A stretch of 20,728 nucleotides of DNA from a bacterium SM23_31 (GCA_001304035.1 LJUD01000007.1:1-20728), one strand, 5' to 3'; positions 1 to 8,453 are shown, numbered from the stretch's first letter. Notes: generated by a model from the letters alone, not told the origin. Numbers and translations: made by a program.

Positions 1-1
1 T

Positions 2-667
2 ATCACCGGTTCGGGTAAAAGTTCTACACTTGACAGTATAATCGACGCAAACAACAAGACTATAGACGCACACATTGTTATAATTGCATCCCCGATAGAA
101 ACGGTGCACAGGTCACAGAGATGTATAATACGGCATAGAGAAGTTGGCAGAGATACGCGCTCATTTAAATTTGGTTCGATTCAGGCTTTAAGACAGGACC
201 CGGATATAATAGTAATCGGTGAGATGAGAGACCCCGACACGATAATCACTGCCCTTGAAATTACGGACAGCGGGCATAAAGTATTTTCGACACTGCATAC
301 TGCGTCGGCAGTAGAAAGTATCGACAGGATCATAGCCGAATGTCCCCCGGAAGAACAGGAAAGAGTCAGAATGAGATTAGCCGACACTCTGAAATGTGTC
401 ATATCACAGAAGCTGGTGCCGACGGTGGATGGAAAAAGAATACTGGCAAAAGAAGTGATGCTTATGACGCCATCGATAAAGGCAGCAATAAAAAATAATA
501 ATACCAGCGAGATTTATCAGATGATAACAGAAAGTTCGGATAAGGGATTGGTTACACTGGAGCAGGATTTGCTGCGGCTGGTTAACGAGCGGAGAATAAC
601 GACACATGATGCTGAGGACTTTGCAAACAATAAAAAACGTATGAGGGAACTTTTAGGCTTAGAATAA
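2..667 (+). CDS. pilT: PilT-like type IV pilus retraction ATPase (3' part)
   Basis: C-terminal RecA-like domain of a PilT/secretion-ATPase family protein; the 5' part lies outside the window. The frame opens straight into a Walker A motif (TGSGKSST, about bases 5-28). It continues with the invariant REVGRDT segment, Walker B (DPDIIVIGEMRD) and the His box (TLHT), and ends in a PilT-like tail. Proteins of this family form cytoplasmic hexamers that pull pilin subunits back into the inner membrane. The spacing of motifs and the QREVG-like segment favour PilT over PilB. The Asp box, normally IEDPIE, reads IASPIE here (bases 83-100), so the usual acidic pair is lost. A GTG at 104 is only an internal codon, not the start. 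It heads the visible part of a plus-strand operon, with the next gene 17 bases downstream. Confidence 0.92.
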   Translation: MTGSGKSSTLDSIIDANNKTIDAHIVIIASPIETVHRSQRCIIRHREVGRDTRSFKFGSIQALRQDPDIIVIGEMRDPDTIITALEITDSGHKVFSTLHTASAVESIDRIIAECPPEEQERVRMRLADTLKCVISQKLVPTVDGKRILAKEVMLMTPSIKAAIKNNNTSEIYQMITESSDKGLVTLEQDLLRLVNERRITTHDAEDFANNKKRMRELLGLE

Positions 668-668
668 A

Positions 669-674
669 AAGGAG
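669..674 (+). promoter_or_regulatory. Ribosome binding site fixing a GTG start
   Basis: AAGGAG lies 10 bases before the GTG at 685. No ATG in this frame is better placed, and the protein begins directly with the first strand of the PilM fold, so the GTG is taken as the start. Confidence 0.7.
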
Positions 675-684
675 AGAATTAATA

Positions 685-2196
685 GTGGAAGCCTTAGGAA
701 TTTGTGTTGATGGCAATGAATTAAAATTTGCACATCTGAGAAAAGTAAAAAAGAATTTGGAAATACTCGGTTTAGAGAAAGTATTTATCAAAAGAGCCGG
801 TGGAGAACCACCTCAGGGAGAAACCGAAGAACCGTATGAAGATGCATTTGGTTTAGAAACACAGCAGGAAGAATTTGTTAAGGAGGAGATGGTAACTCCC
901 GAGTTAGGCGACAATGTGATATATAATGTAATTTCCAAATATTCCCAAAAAAACCTTAAAGCCGGAATGAATATTTTGCAATCAGATGTGTCATTTACCA
1001 ATATTTCTACTGATTTTGGTTCAAAGGTAAAAAACCTTAAAAAGCAAATTAAGGTAGAATTAGACAAGATTTCGGGCGATATAAGCGAGGAAAATTTTGA
1101 CTTCATTAAAAAACCCGAAAAAGAATATATAGCCTTTTATCATAATAATAAATTGGAATTAATGAACCAGATTTTGAATGTAATTTCCGATATAAAAAGT
1201 GAAATGAAGATCCAGCTTGTGGATATAAATGAGATAGCCTTAATGAATCTGTTTGTGAACTTGATACAAGTTGATGAAGAAGTAAGTATTTTAGTATATG
1301 TTGGAAATGAATTCAGCAGAATTTTATTTTTTCACGGGAAACAATTAATTAATTTTTCTCAATTGATTAACGAAGGATACCGTTCAAGTGGATTGCTTGC
1401 AAATCTGTACGGCAAAGTTATTTTTGAACTTGATACGGCTGAATTCGAAGAAATAAATAATATATTTATCGCCGGCGATGGAGACCTTTCTAAATACCAA
1501 GAATATTTTAAAGAAAAATTCCCTGAAAGCAATATTGCAAGGCTGCCTTTCCAACGTCTATTTAGTTACCTCGATGAAGAACAAACAGCAGAAATCGACA
1601 GTTATGCAATACCAATCTCTCTTGCCTGGAAAATATTAGCAGGAAAAGATGATAATTTTATAGATACCAACTTCCTGCCGGCAGGTATCAGGAAAAAGCA
1701 GAAGGCTTTTGCAATTGCATGGCACGGGCTCGTTCTTTTTATTTTGATTATTGCATCAATTGCATATTTTTATCAGGAGAATAAAAGGATCGATAATGAA
1801 ATTAATATCATAGAGGCGGAAAAAAATAAATTGATTTCAGGCATCGAAGAAATACTCCCTATCGCACTAACAGTTGACAGTCTCTCAAGAGAGATTAACA
1901 AGATTAAGCCCAGAATAGCATTGGTGGACAGCTTAAAACCTAAAAATATGTTATACTCCGATTTATTGAGATTTGTATCCGAGAATATTAAAGATATAAA
2001 TTCAATATGGGTGAATAACTTCTCGGGTTCTATTAAAACATTTTCATTTTCGGGAAATTCATTATTCAGAAACAGAATCTATAAATTAGCGGATTCGTTC
2101 GAAGAATCAAAAATAGATAATGTAAATTCCATACAGATAATGGATAAAAATATTTTTAATTTTAACATTTCGGGAGAAATTCCTGAGAAGAAATAG
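685..2196 (+). CDS. PilM-PilN fusion, type IV pilus inner-membrane platform (GspL-like topology)
   Basis: 503 residues, GTG start. Residues 1 to about 325 resemble the actin-like PilM fold: an N-terminal strand (GICVDGNELKFA), a VDINEIAL segment near residue 180, and late strands containing IFIAGDG. A PilN-like N-terminal motif (NFLP, residues 329-332, followed by a basic stretch) leads into one membrane helix at about 346-363. A coiled coil and a periplasmic ferredoxin-like region follow. In standard systems PilM and PilN are separate proteins: PilM sits in the cytoplasm and binds the INLLP peptide at the PilN N-terminus. Here the peptide and its receptor are one chain, giving the cytoplasm-membrane-periplasm topology of GspL. 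It is placed between the PilT and PilO-PilP genes. The fold assignment is by pattern and gene order, as sequence similarity is low. Confidence 0.8.
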   Translation: MEALGICVDGNELKFAHLRKVKKNLEILGLEKVFIKRAGGEPPQGETEEPYEDAFGLETQQEEFVKEEMVTPELGDNVIYNVISKYSQKNLKAGMNILQSDVSFTNISTDFGSKVKNLKKQIKVELDKISGDISEENFDFIKKPEKEYIAFYHNNKLELMNQILNVISDIKSEMKIQLVDINEIALMNLFVNLIQVDEEVSILVYVGNEFSRILFFHGKQLINFSQLINEGYRSSGLLANLYGKVIFELDTAEFEEINNIFIAGDGDLSKYQEYFKEKFPESNIARLPFQRLFSYLDEEQTAEIDSYAIPISLAWKILAGKDDNFIDTNFLPAGIRKKQKAFAIAWHGLVLFILIIASIAYFYQENKRIDNEINIIEAEKNKLISGIEEILPIALTVDSLSREINKIKPRIALVDSLKPKNMLYSDLLRFVSENIKDINSIWVNNFSGSIKTFSFSGNSLFRNRIYKLADSFEESKIDNVNSIQIMDKNIFNFNISGEIPEKK

Positions 2197-2206
2197 GGGG
2201 CGTTAT

Positions 2207-3076
2207 ATGTCAGGCGCTACCAAGAAAAGTATAATACTATTCATTATATTTTTAATAGTGGCAGGATGCGGCTATTATTGGTTAAATAACTATAAAGTAA
2301 AAAAGTTAAAAAAAATTGAAAATGAAAAGTCTCAAAAACTAAATGAATTTGATAAATACAGCAAACTTGCAGTTCAATACGATGCTGTATCCGATACATT
2401 AAAAGTTTTAAATGAAAGGTTTCTTAATAAGGATAAAATACTACCGTCTATTGAAGATTCTAAGATAACTTTTCAATATTTTAATACGTTAGCATCGATG
2501 CCGGACAGCTATCTTAATTTTTCTTTTACGGCTGGAGGCGGTCAAATATTTGAGGACCATCTGGTAAAAACCTATATACTTGAGGGAGAGGCTTTATTTT
2601 ATAACCTTTTTAACTTTATCTGGAAACTGGAAAATTATAAAAGACTGTATGCTATCCAATCATTAAGCTTTGAAGAGATTAAAAAAACAGACAATCCTGA
2701 AAAAAAACCGGAAAGTTATATAAAATTTAGTATGGCTGTAGCCGGTTATTCGCCTAAAGAGGAATTACGTACGGATGAGAAAATAATAGTTGAAGGGAGC
2801 AGCAAGCCAATTGGATATAATCCATTTTTGCCCTTAGTAACCGACTATATTCCACCGAATACAGACAATCTTTTAGAAGTAAATGAGGCTGTTCTCCAGG
2901 GACTAACCGAGGACAGAGCATATATAGTAGACTCGAAAGGTAAATTATTAGTAATGCAGGTTGGAAGTAAAGTATATCTTGGATATCTAACAAAAATAGA
3001 CCAAGCGAAAAAACAGGTAGAATTTACGCTAAATAAAGGTGGGTTTATAGAAACAGTGATACTGAGTACTAAATAA
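2207..3076 (+). CDS. PilO-PilP fusion, type IV pilus alignment complex
   Basis: 289 residues. A membrane helix at about 8-26 is followed by a coiled coil (about 30-75) and a ferredoxin-like region (about 85-182, including the YILEGEALFYNLFNFI strand-helix) typical of PilO. Residues about 203-287 look like the PilP beta domain: an NPFLPL entry, then AYIVDSKGKL, a VGSKVYLGYL turn and a closing FIETVIL strand. PilP is normally a separate inner-membrane lipoprotein that reaches the PilQ secretin; here it would be held by the PilO helix. A cysteine at residue 21 lies inside the helix and does not form a convincing lipobox. The ATG at 2207 follows an AGGGGG-type ribosome binding site and lies 10 bases after the previous stop. 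The product should connect the platform with the secretin encoded next. Confidence 0.8.
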   Translation: MSGATKKSIILFIIFLIVAGCGYYWLNNYKVKKLKKIENEKSQKLNEFDKYSKLAVQYDAVSDTLKVLNERFLNKDKILPSIEDSKITFQYFNTLASMPDSYLNFSFTAGGGQIFEDHLVKTYILEGEALFYNLFNFIWKLENYKRLYAIQSLSFEEIKKTDNPEKKPESYIKFSMAVAGYSPKEELRTDEKIIVEGSSKPIGYNPFLPLVTDYIPPNTDNLLEVNEAVLQGLTEDRAYIVDSKGKLLVMQVGSKVYLGYLTKIDQAKKQVEFTLNKGGFIETVILSTK

Positions 3077-3089
3077 AGGAGTAATTATT

Positions 3090-4256
3090 ATGAATAGAAT
3101 CTCCATAATATTGTTGTTGATTATTTGTACTTTTTCTTCATCCTACGGGCAGCAAAGACTCCCCAGGCAGCAAATCCCACCTACAGGGCAAATAATATAT
3201 TTGTCGAGTTCTACGCCATTTTTCCGGGCTATAGAGTATCTGAGCGAGATCAGCGGCAGAATAGAAAACAAGGTAATAATCGATGAAAAAACGAGGACAG
3301 ATTCAATTGGTGTCGAAATAGTCGACACGCCCTGGAGAGATGCGCTAAATCTGATACTGAGAATCAATGACCTTGAATATGAAGAATTTCCTATGTATAT
3401 AAAGATTGTAGACCGAATTGAAGAAGTTTTGACTGAGGAAATAGCGGAAGAAAAGAAGTATGATTCCAGTATGAGAGAGGTCAATATCAGTGCGATATTT
3501 TTTGAAGGAGACAAATATGCTTTAAGGGAAAGAGGAATAAATTGGTCGGCGTTGATCCAGGATAATGACATGCTTTATAATGTTCAGCAAAACCTGGTTG
3601 GAGAACAATCCGAAAAGGATGTTTTTAACGCCGGTGCTATATATGAAACCGAAGACCAAATCCTGACGGGACTGCTCAAAGCTTTTGAGTCTGAATCAGT
3701 TGGAGAGATTCTGGCAAGCCCCAATATACAGGTTCTTGAAGGAGCAGAAGGGCGGATCCAGGTGGGGCAGGATTTTTCAATAAAAACATTCGATTTTGCC
3801 GGAAATATTACCGATGTATTTACGAGCACCGGTATAATATTAACCGTTAAACCGCTGGTTCTTCAAGAGGATAGTTTATATTTCATTCATCTTGATATTA
3901 TTGCTGAAAGGAGCTCCGTAAGTCCCAGTCAGCTTACTACAATTATAAATAAGACAGATACAAGAACATCACTATTTTTACTTGATGGAGAAAGGGCGGC
4001 AATAGCCGGACTTTTTTCAACCGACGAATCTTCCGAAAGATATGGAATACCAATTTTGAAGGATTTCCCATGGTGGTTTTTTGGAATAAGGTATTTGTTT
4101 GGTTACGATAGAAAAGAAATTACTGAGAAAGAATTAATAATTATATTAAAAGCCGAACTGATACCAACCTTACAAAATAGGGAAATTTCACAATTAAATA
4201 ACGAAGAATATTTAAAGCGTAAACTCGAAGAAAGAAGGGCAGTGATAAAAAAATAA
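3090..4256 (+). CDS. pilQ: PilQ-like secretin, short form
   Basis: 388 residues with a signal peptide (about 1-20, hydrophobic core ILLLIICTF, likely cleaved after SSSYG). Residues about 43-110 resemble the secretin N0/STN domain (VIIDEKTR, then VDTPWRDALNLIL). Residues about 130-360 are the secretin barrel domain, with LASPNIQVLEG (208-218) and the conserved GIPILKDFPWWF region (319-330). The tail is charged and helical. Secretins form outer-membrane gates through which the pilus passes. PilQ proteins are usually 600-700 residues, with AMIN domains and N1 repeats; none is visible here, so this is a stripped-down version. AAGGAG lies 9 bases before the ATG. It is the last gene of the plus-strand pilus operon; the next gene is convergent. 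Confidence 0.88.
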   Translation: MNRISIILLLIICTFSSSYGQQRLPRQQIPPTGQIIYLSSSTPFFRAIEYLSEISGRIENKVIIDEKTRTDSIGVEIVDTPWRDALNLILRINDLEYEEFPMYIKIVDRIEEVLTEEIAEEKKYDSSMREVNISAIFFEGDKYALRERGINWSALIQDNDMLYNVQQNLVGEQSEKDVFNAGAIYETEDQILTGLLKAFESESVGEILASPNIQVLEGAEGRIQVGQDFSIKTFDFAGNITDVFTSTGIILTVKPLVLQEDSLYFIHLDIIAERSSVSPSQLTTIINKTDTRTSLFLLDGERAAIAGLFSTDESSERYGIPILKDFPWWFFGIRYLFGYDRKEITEKELIIILKAELIPTLQNREISQLNNEEYLKRKLEERRAVIKK

Positions 4257-4322
4257 AGCCTGATAGAAAAACGCTCAAACGGTTTTAAGTTGTAAATAGT
4301 ATAGTTGTTACTAATACTCCCC

Positions 4323-4346
4323 TAAATCCTGCGATTTATCGGGATT
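4323..4346. repeat. Imperfect CCCGA-type palindrome after the secretin gene
   Basis: TAAATC-CTGC-GATTTA forms a 6-bp hairpin at 4323-4338. An overlapping longer pairing AATCC (4325-4329) with GGATT (4342-4346) brings a TCGGG core into the structure. It lies between convergent genes. There is no good T run, so a terminator role is weak. Confidence 0.45.
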
Positions 4347-4406
4347 AAGCCTGTAATTTTCTCAGCACTTATCAGTTTTTCTGACAACTAAGATAATGAT
4401 AAAGGG

Positions 4407-4428
4407 ATATAAAGCATATGCTTTATAT
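4407..4428. terminator. Perfect 22-bp palindrome between convergent genes, possible bidirectional terminator
   Basis: ATATAAAGCAT (4407-4417) is followed immediately by its exact reverse complement (4418-4428), then by a TATTTT tract. It lies 13 bases from the end of the minus-strand DUF3078 gene and about 150 bases after the secretin stop. The stem is AT-rich and has no loop, so it would terminate poorly on its own. A protein-binding palindrome is an alternative. Confidence 0.4.
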
Positions 4429-4440
4429 ATTTTAGTATCA

Positions 4441-5325
4441 TCATATAAGTTTGTATGTTAAACCCAGAGCAAGGGTCTGTTTCAAGCGCCTCTTAAGATT
4501 AATTTCCTTATCATAAAGAAGCTGCAGGTAAAAGTTTACCATAACGTATTTTGTAATGCTTGCCGTAAAGATATTTTCCCAATTTAAATCCGGGGATTTC
4601 CAGTAATTCTCATTGGGTTTTCCTTTGAGTTCATCGGCTTTCGAGAAAAAAAGTGCTTTAAAAATAGTAAGTTTACCTGTATAGAGAATCCGCTCCTGCG
4701 CAAGCGGTGTTTTGAAATCTGTCACGAACACGATTCCCCCGTCATTGCTGGTGTGTGTTTTCCGTGAGGTGCCCGAAGGCTCCAGCACATCACGATTAAC
4801 GTGCTGTCTCACACCAATGCCCAAACGGGCAATCCACTCACGCTTTTTCTTCTTGATCAATACTTTTGCCATACCCATACTTTCAGTAAACGTAATAGGA
4901 TTAATGAATCGGTCTTTTTCGGGATCGCTTGCGTCAAGGAACTGTGTCTCTACCCTGCCGGCAGCGAACGGTTCGGCGAATCCACCCAATGTAAAACGGA
5001 AAACCGACTCAAAATCGATAAGGTCGGTCGATTTAACAGGTCTAGCCCACGTTTTAGTTACCTGGTTTTGGTTATGGGTTTGTCCAAAAAAGAGTTTAAG
5101 CGTATTTTTGTTATGAACCTTTGCATGAAGCTGTTTTTCAGCGAGAGAGTTGGAATTAAATGTCCATGCCAAGGCTCCCGATTCTCCCCGAATCCAATTG
5201 TCGCTGTATGCATTCTGTGTAAGAGTAAGATTAGCATCCACAGAAACGTTCCACGACTGCGCAAAGACAGGCACGGTTACCGTAATTGCGAGTGCGGCAG
5301 CGGTAACGATCAATAGAATTCTCAT
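4441..5325 (-). CDS. DUF3078-type outer-membrane beta-barrel protein
   Basis: 294 residues with a clear signal peptide (about 1-22, ending VPVFA before QSW). The mature part alternates polar and aromatic residues as in an outer-membrane barrel. It has the features of DUF3078 proteins of Bacteroidota and Chlorobiota: a starting W, then NLTLTQNAYSDNWIRGESGA near residue 35, repeated short strands, and a final strand TLALGLTYKLI ending in a hydrophobic residue. The function of the family is unknown. AAAGGAG lies about 7 bases before the ATG, a good start. It is transcribed alone towards the pilus operon, with about 190 bases to the gene upstream. The family call rests on the N-terminal pattern and barrel character. 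Confidence 0.75.
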   Translation of the reverse strand: MRILLIVTAAALAITVTVPVFAQSWNVSVDANLTLTQNAYSDNWIRGESGALAWTFNSNSLAEKQLHAKVHNKNTLKLFFGQTHNQNQVTKTWARPVKSTDLIDFESVFRFTLGGFAEPFAAGRVETQFLDASDPEKDRFINPITFTESMGMAKVLIKKKKREWIARLGIGVRQHVNRDVLEPSGTSRKTHTSNDGGIVFVTDFKTPLAQERILYTGKLTIFKALFFSKADELKGKPNENYWKSPDLNWENIFTASITKYVMVNFYLQLLYDKEINLKRRLKQTLALGLTYKLI

Positions 5326-5518
5326 AACTTTCTCCTTTCATTTAATGTAGTTCTGACAAAAATTTTATAAAGATTTAATTAAATGAGAAGCGAATCATAA
5401 ATCTTATCCCGTTTAGAGGAATTGACATCATGTTTTCTGCAGCTTACACAATGTCTCACGAATTTCAGTACAAAATCCAGGAAAAAATTTTTAAACAGGC
5501 GCCACAGATAATTCAGTC

Positions 5519-6649
5519 TTACGATATTTCTTTCAACGCAAAAACAAATTTTTCAATATCTTCAGAGGAATTGTAAAAATAGGGCGAGACGCGGATGCAT
5601 CCTTTTCGGAAATCTACGATAATGTTGCGCTTACTCAATGCGCCTACAGCGGAAGAGGGGTCCGGATGTGGAACCATAACAATAGCAGAACGTTCAGTTG
5701 GATTCTCTGCAACACAAGGATTAAATCCGGCTTTTTTAAGTCGTTCGACCAGTTCCTCTGATATTTGTTTTGCAGCTTTATGTATATTTTCGAGACCAAT
5801 TTCCAGAATAATTTCCAAACCTCCCTTAAACGCCGCCAGTGCAGCGACAGAGGGAGTTCCGGTTTCAAACCTACGGGTACTGTCAATGAGGTTAATGCGA
5901 TCCGGCGCAAATTCAAACTGGTTACTGACGCCGAACCAGCCTATCGAAGACGGCTGAAGTGATGAAGCAAGGTCTTTTCGTACATATAAAAAGGTTATAC
6001 CGGAGCCGCCGAGCAGCCACTTCAACCCACCTGAAACAAGTATATCGATACCCATATCATGGACCCTTACCGGTACCTGCCCGACGGATTGATACGCATC
6101 AACGATGCAAAGCGCCCCATGCCTGCGTGCAATAGTATTGATTGTGGCAATATCCTGTATCTGACCGCTTGTGAAAAATACATGGGACGTTGAAACGAGC
6201 AGGGTTTTATCATCAATAGCTTCTTGAAATTTTTCGAGAGGAATGTGAACACTATCGGGAGAGCTCAACATCTCGATACGAGCGCCTAAAGATTCCTTGG
6301 CGAACCATTGATAGTTTGCCGTCGGAAAATCCAGTTCCGTGACCACAATTTTTTCCCGGTCGTCATACCTGAAGCAGGATGCTACTGTACTTAAAAGTGT
6401 TGATATGCTGTGTCCAAGTGCAATTTCGTCTTTATCGGCATGGAGAATCTCTGCAATCATATTCCTTACTGCGGCAATATCATTCATCCATAATGAATAC
6501 CATGCCGATGCTCCAAACTCGTCCCATTGAGCCAAATATGTTTTAACATACTCACGGGAGCGTCTGGAAAGCGCACCAAGAGAACAGGTATTAAGATAAA
6601 TTTTATTCTTTAAAATAGGAAATTCGCTGCGATATTCGGATAAGTCCAT
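5519..6649 (-). CDS. Class V aminotransferase fold PLP enzyme (cysteine desulfurase/kynureninase-like)
   Basis: 376 residues, full length for the fold-type I, class V group. YLNTCSLGALS (18-28) matches the N-terminal substrate loop. D184 and Q187 in VDAYQSVG contact the cofactor ring in this family, and K210 in SGGLKWLLGG should form the Schiff base with PLP. R/GTP in FETGTPSVAA and the late RVSPYFYN segment are also typical. There is no desulfurase cysteine loop near the C-terminus, so NifS/SufS activity is unlikely. Kynureninase-like or isopenicillin-N-epimerase-like members are closer, but the substrate cannot be read from the sequence. The start is ATG; the upstream purine stretch is a weak ribosome binding site. 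Neighbours give no pathway clue. Confidence 0.85.
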   Translation of the reverse strand: MDLSEYRSEFPILKNKIYLNTCSLGALSRRSREYVKTYLAQWDEFGASAWYSLWMNDIAAVRNMIAEILHADKDEIALGHSISTLLSTVASCFRYDDREKIVVTELDFPTANYQWFAKESLGARIEMLSSPDSVHIPLEKFQEAIDDKTLLVSTSHVFFTSGQIQDIATINTIARRHGALCIVDAYQSVGQVPVRVHDMGIDILVSGGLKWLLGGSGITFLYVRKDLASSLQPSSIGWFGVSNQFEFAPDRINLIDSTRRFETGTPSVAALAAFKGGLEIILEIGLENIHKAAKQISEELVERLKKAGFNPCVAENPTERSAIVMVPHPDPSSAVGALSKRNIIVDFRKGCIRVSPYFYNSSEDIEKFVFALKEIS

Positions 6650-6757
6650 GATAAAATCGGCAATCCCTTAGAAATCAATAATTATCATTTTACAAGGTTC
6701 AGCCGTGTGTGCATTAAAATAAAAGCCGGCATAACTGCGGTTGATAATATATGATAA

Positions 6758-8005
6758 TTAATCCGTGCGGCTATCATTTTTACGCTGTTTTTCCTTTGCT
6801 TTATGCAATATTACGTTCTCCTTAATATCCGCATAGTAGGATTTATAAAATTTTACCAATTCCCCGGAGAGCAATTTACATCTCCCATAAACTCCCGGTT
6901 CTAATCCGCTGCTCGGTTTTACCAGGTTCACAGCTCTTGAGCTTTTGGAATACTCCTGGCAATCTGTGCGGCATCCTCCGCATAGAACGAGAACAGGGCT
7001 CTTAAAACCCAGCATAGGATAAGGTCGTGCGTAATCACCGAGACGGCACATTTTCTTAACCCGCTCGAGTTCCCGGTAAAAGTCAAACAGATAGCCGGGA
7101 GCAAGGCCTTTAGCAAGCGCTTCAACAAAACCTCTTCTCAGCTCTTTGTTGTTAGCTAAAACATATAACTGGTCTGTTGCGGCTTTTATTGGAACAGGGT
7201 CGCCAAAAATCCCGGAAACCATGAGATCCATTGTATCCGCTGTGATCAATATGTTGGCATACTTGGATTGAATATCTTCATCTTCCTTAACGACCTCTTT
7301 ATTCCCTTGATAATAATCGCCGAATTTTTTAAGAGCCGATACTAATTCACTCTCAAGGTTGATGTCTTTTGCCGATAAAAAGCTCCGTGAAATCCCCTTA
7401 AAGTAATACTTTTTTTGCCTTTCAGTTGTTAATTCCGAAATCTGCCCGAGATTCTCGATACTCCCCATATCATGCAGTAAACCGAGTATTGCAACATTTA
7501 TCAAATCCTGCTTATGATACCGGGTTCCGGTAGTCATGAAAACATTCTGCAAAATTTCCAGCGCAAAAATAGTAACATTAATAGAATGATAAAAGAAACA
7601 GGGAATCCCCGATTTACTGGTAACTTCGTCAATAGACCTTCCCCGAAATAATACGTAAATTAATTCATCATTATCTAAAATATCATCAATATATAGTTCA
7701 AAAGTTTTTTCAAGTCTTCCAATGGATTTCCGGAATTCCTGTTTATTTTTCTTGGATTCTATTATCTTGACAAAATCCCTCTTAATATGATCCCGAAAAT
7801 AATTCGCTACTTTTTTCCCTTTTTTTATAGAAATTCGAAAATCGTAATTGGGATTCTTTTCCTTAAGCTGCAGTAATCGTTCGACGCAGTCGGTATTAAG
7901 CTCAGTATCCTTGGGATAGAGAATTCCTCCCGTTTTGTTATTAATTGGCTCTGCAAGCTGAAATCCATGGGGGAAAAGCTTCTTTACATCCGCATTATAC
8001 TTCAT
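6758..8005 (-). CDS. Degenerate HD-GYP-like protein with C-terminal cysteine cluster
   Basis: 415 residues, no signal peptide. Residues about 12-60 (GFQLAEP, GGILYPKDTEL) resemble the small beta domain that often precedes HD-GYP domains. Residues about 135-320 look like an HD hydrolase fold: H140, the HD pair H178-D179 in LGLLHDMG, and an aspartate near 257 or 260 (ITADTMD). The lysine after the HD pair is a serine. Where HD-GYP enzymes have HHE..DG.GYP, this protein has KKFGDYYQG (about 226-234), so cyclic-di-GMP hydrolysis is doubtful. After the fold come C342, C345, C349 and C376, spaced like a metal-binding site. A sensor or binding role is possible but inferred. The upstream region has no obvious ribosome binding site, so the start is less certain. 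Confidence 0.65.
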   Translation of the reverse strand: MKYNADVKKLFPHGFQLAEPINNKTGGILYPKDTELNTDCVERLLQLKEKNPNYDFRISIKKGKKVANYFRDHIKRDFVKIIESKKNKQEFRKSIGRLEKTFELYIDDILDNDELIYVLFRGRSIDEVTSKSGIPCFFYHSINVTIFALEILQNVFMTTGTRYHKQDLINVAILGLLHDMGSIENLGQISELTTERQKKYYFKGISRSFLSAKDINLESELVSALKKFGDYYQGNKEVVKEDEDIQSKYANILITADTMDLMVSGIFGDPVPIKAATDQLYVLANNKELRRGFVEALAKGLAPGYLFDFYRELERVKKMCRLGDYARPYPMLGFKSPVLVLCGGCRTDCQEYSKSSRAVNLVKPSSGLEPGVYGRCKLLSGELVKFYKSYYADIKENVILHKAKEKQRKNDSRTD

Positions 8006-8453
8006 TAGTTTGATAAACGCTTTTAAATTCTCAACGTTTAGCGTCCCGGGATTAATAATGAAAAGCTGCCAGGCTTTTTCGGTCGAAAAGTGCTGCGTGT
8101 CATTTATTTAGTATTGAATACTTGATTATTTTTTGTTTCAGAATGTATACTTATAAAATCTATAATTTGTTATAGCCTATTCAGTTACAATGAAGCTCGG
8201 ACTGCCGAAAACATATATTTGCGGTATGCGGCAGGGAAAAGATCACATAGACCGTAACGGAATTAGAACGTTACTAAATATACAAACAAAATTTAATAAA
8301 ATATCAAAAAATTTTCTTATACTAAACTAACAAATTTTTCCAATTAGTCAAGATATTAATTTCAGAGATTTTATTTTATTACAGGGTTTCACAATAGTAC
8401 TTTAACCTGGTCTATTCACAAATCAGATTTTTAAAAATATCAATTGATATTGA
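8006..8453. other. AT-rich intergenic region upstream of the HD-like gene
   Basis: About 450 bases without a supportable gene. It should hold the minus-strand promoter of the HD-like gene, but no convincing promoter boxes could be assigned by eye. A 14-bp palindrome built on CAATTG lies at 8437-8450. No tRNA or riboswitch fold was recognised. Confidence 0.6.

Noticed and set aside
104..667. Separate short gene starting at the GTG at 104
   Set aside because: The frame is open from base 2, with Walker A upstream of that codon, so it is an internal valine of the cut PilT-like gene.
4801..5316. A 171-codon plus-strand open frame
   Set aside because: It is antisense to the DUF3078 gene, which has a signal peptide and a good ribosome binding site.
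5430..5573. Small plus-strand open frame of about 47 codons, with GAGGA 9 bases before its ATG
   Set aside because: More than a third of it overlaps the 3' end of the class V PLP gene on the opposite strand, and the peptide is low in recognisable features. It could be real, but cannot be supported from one sequence.
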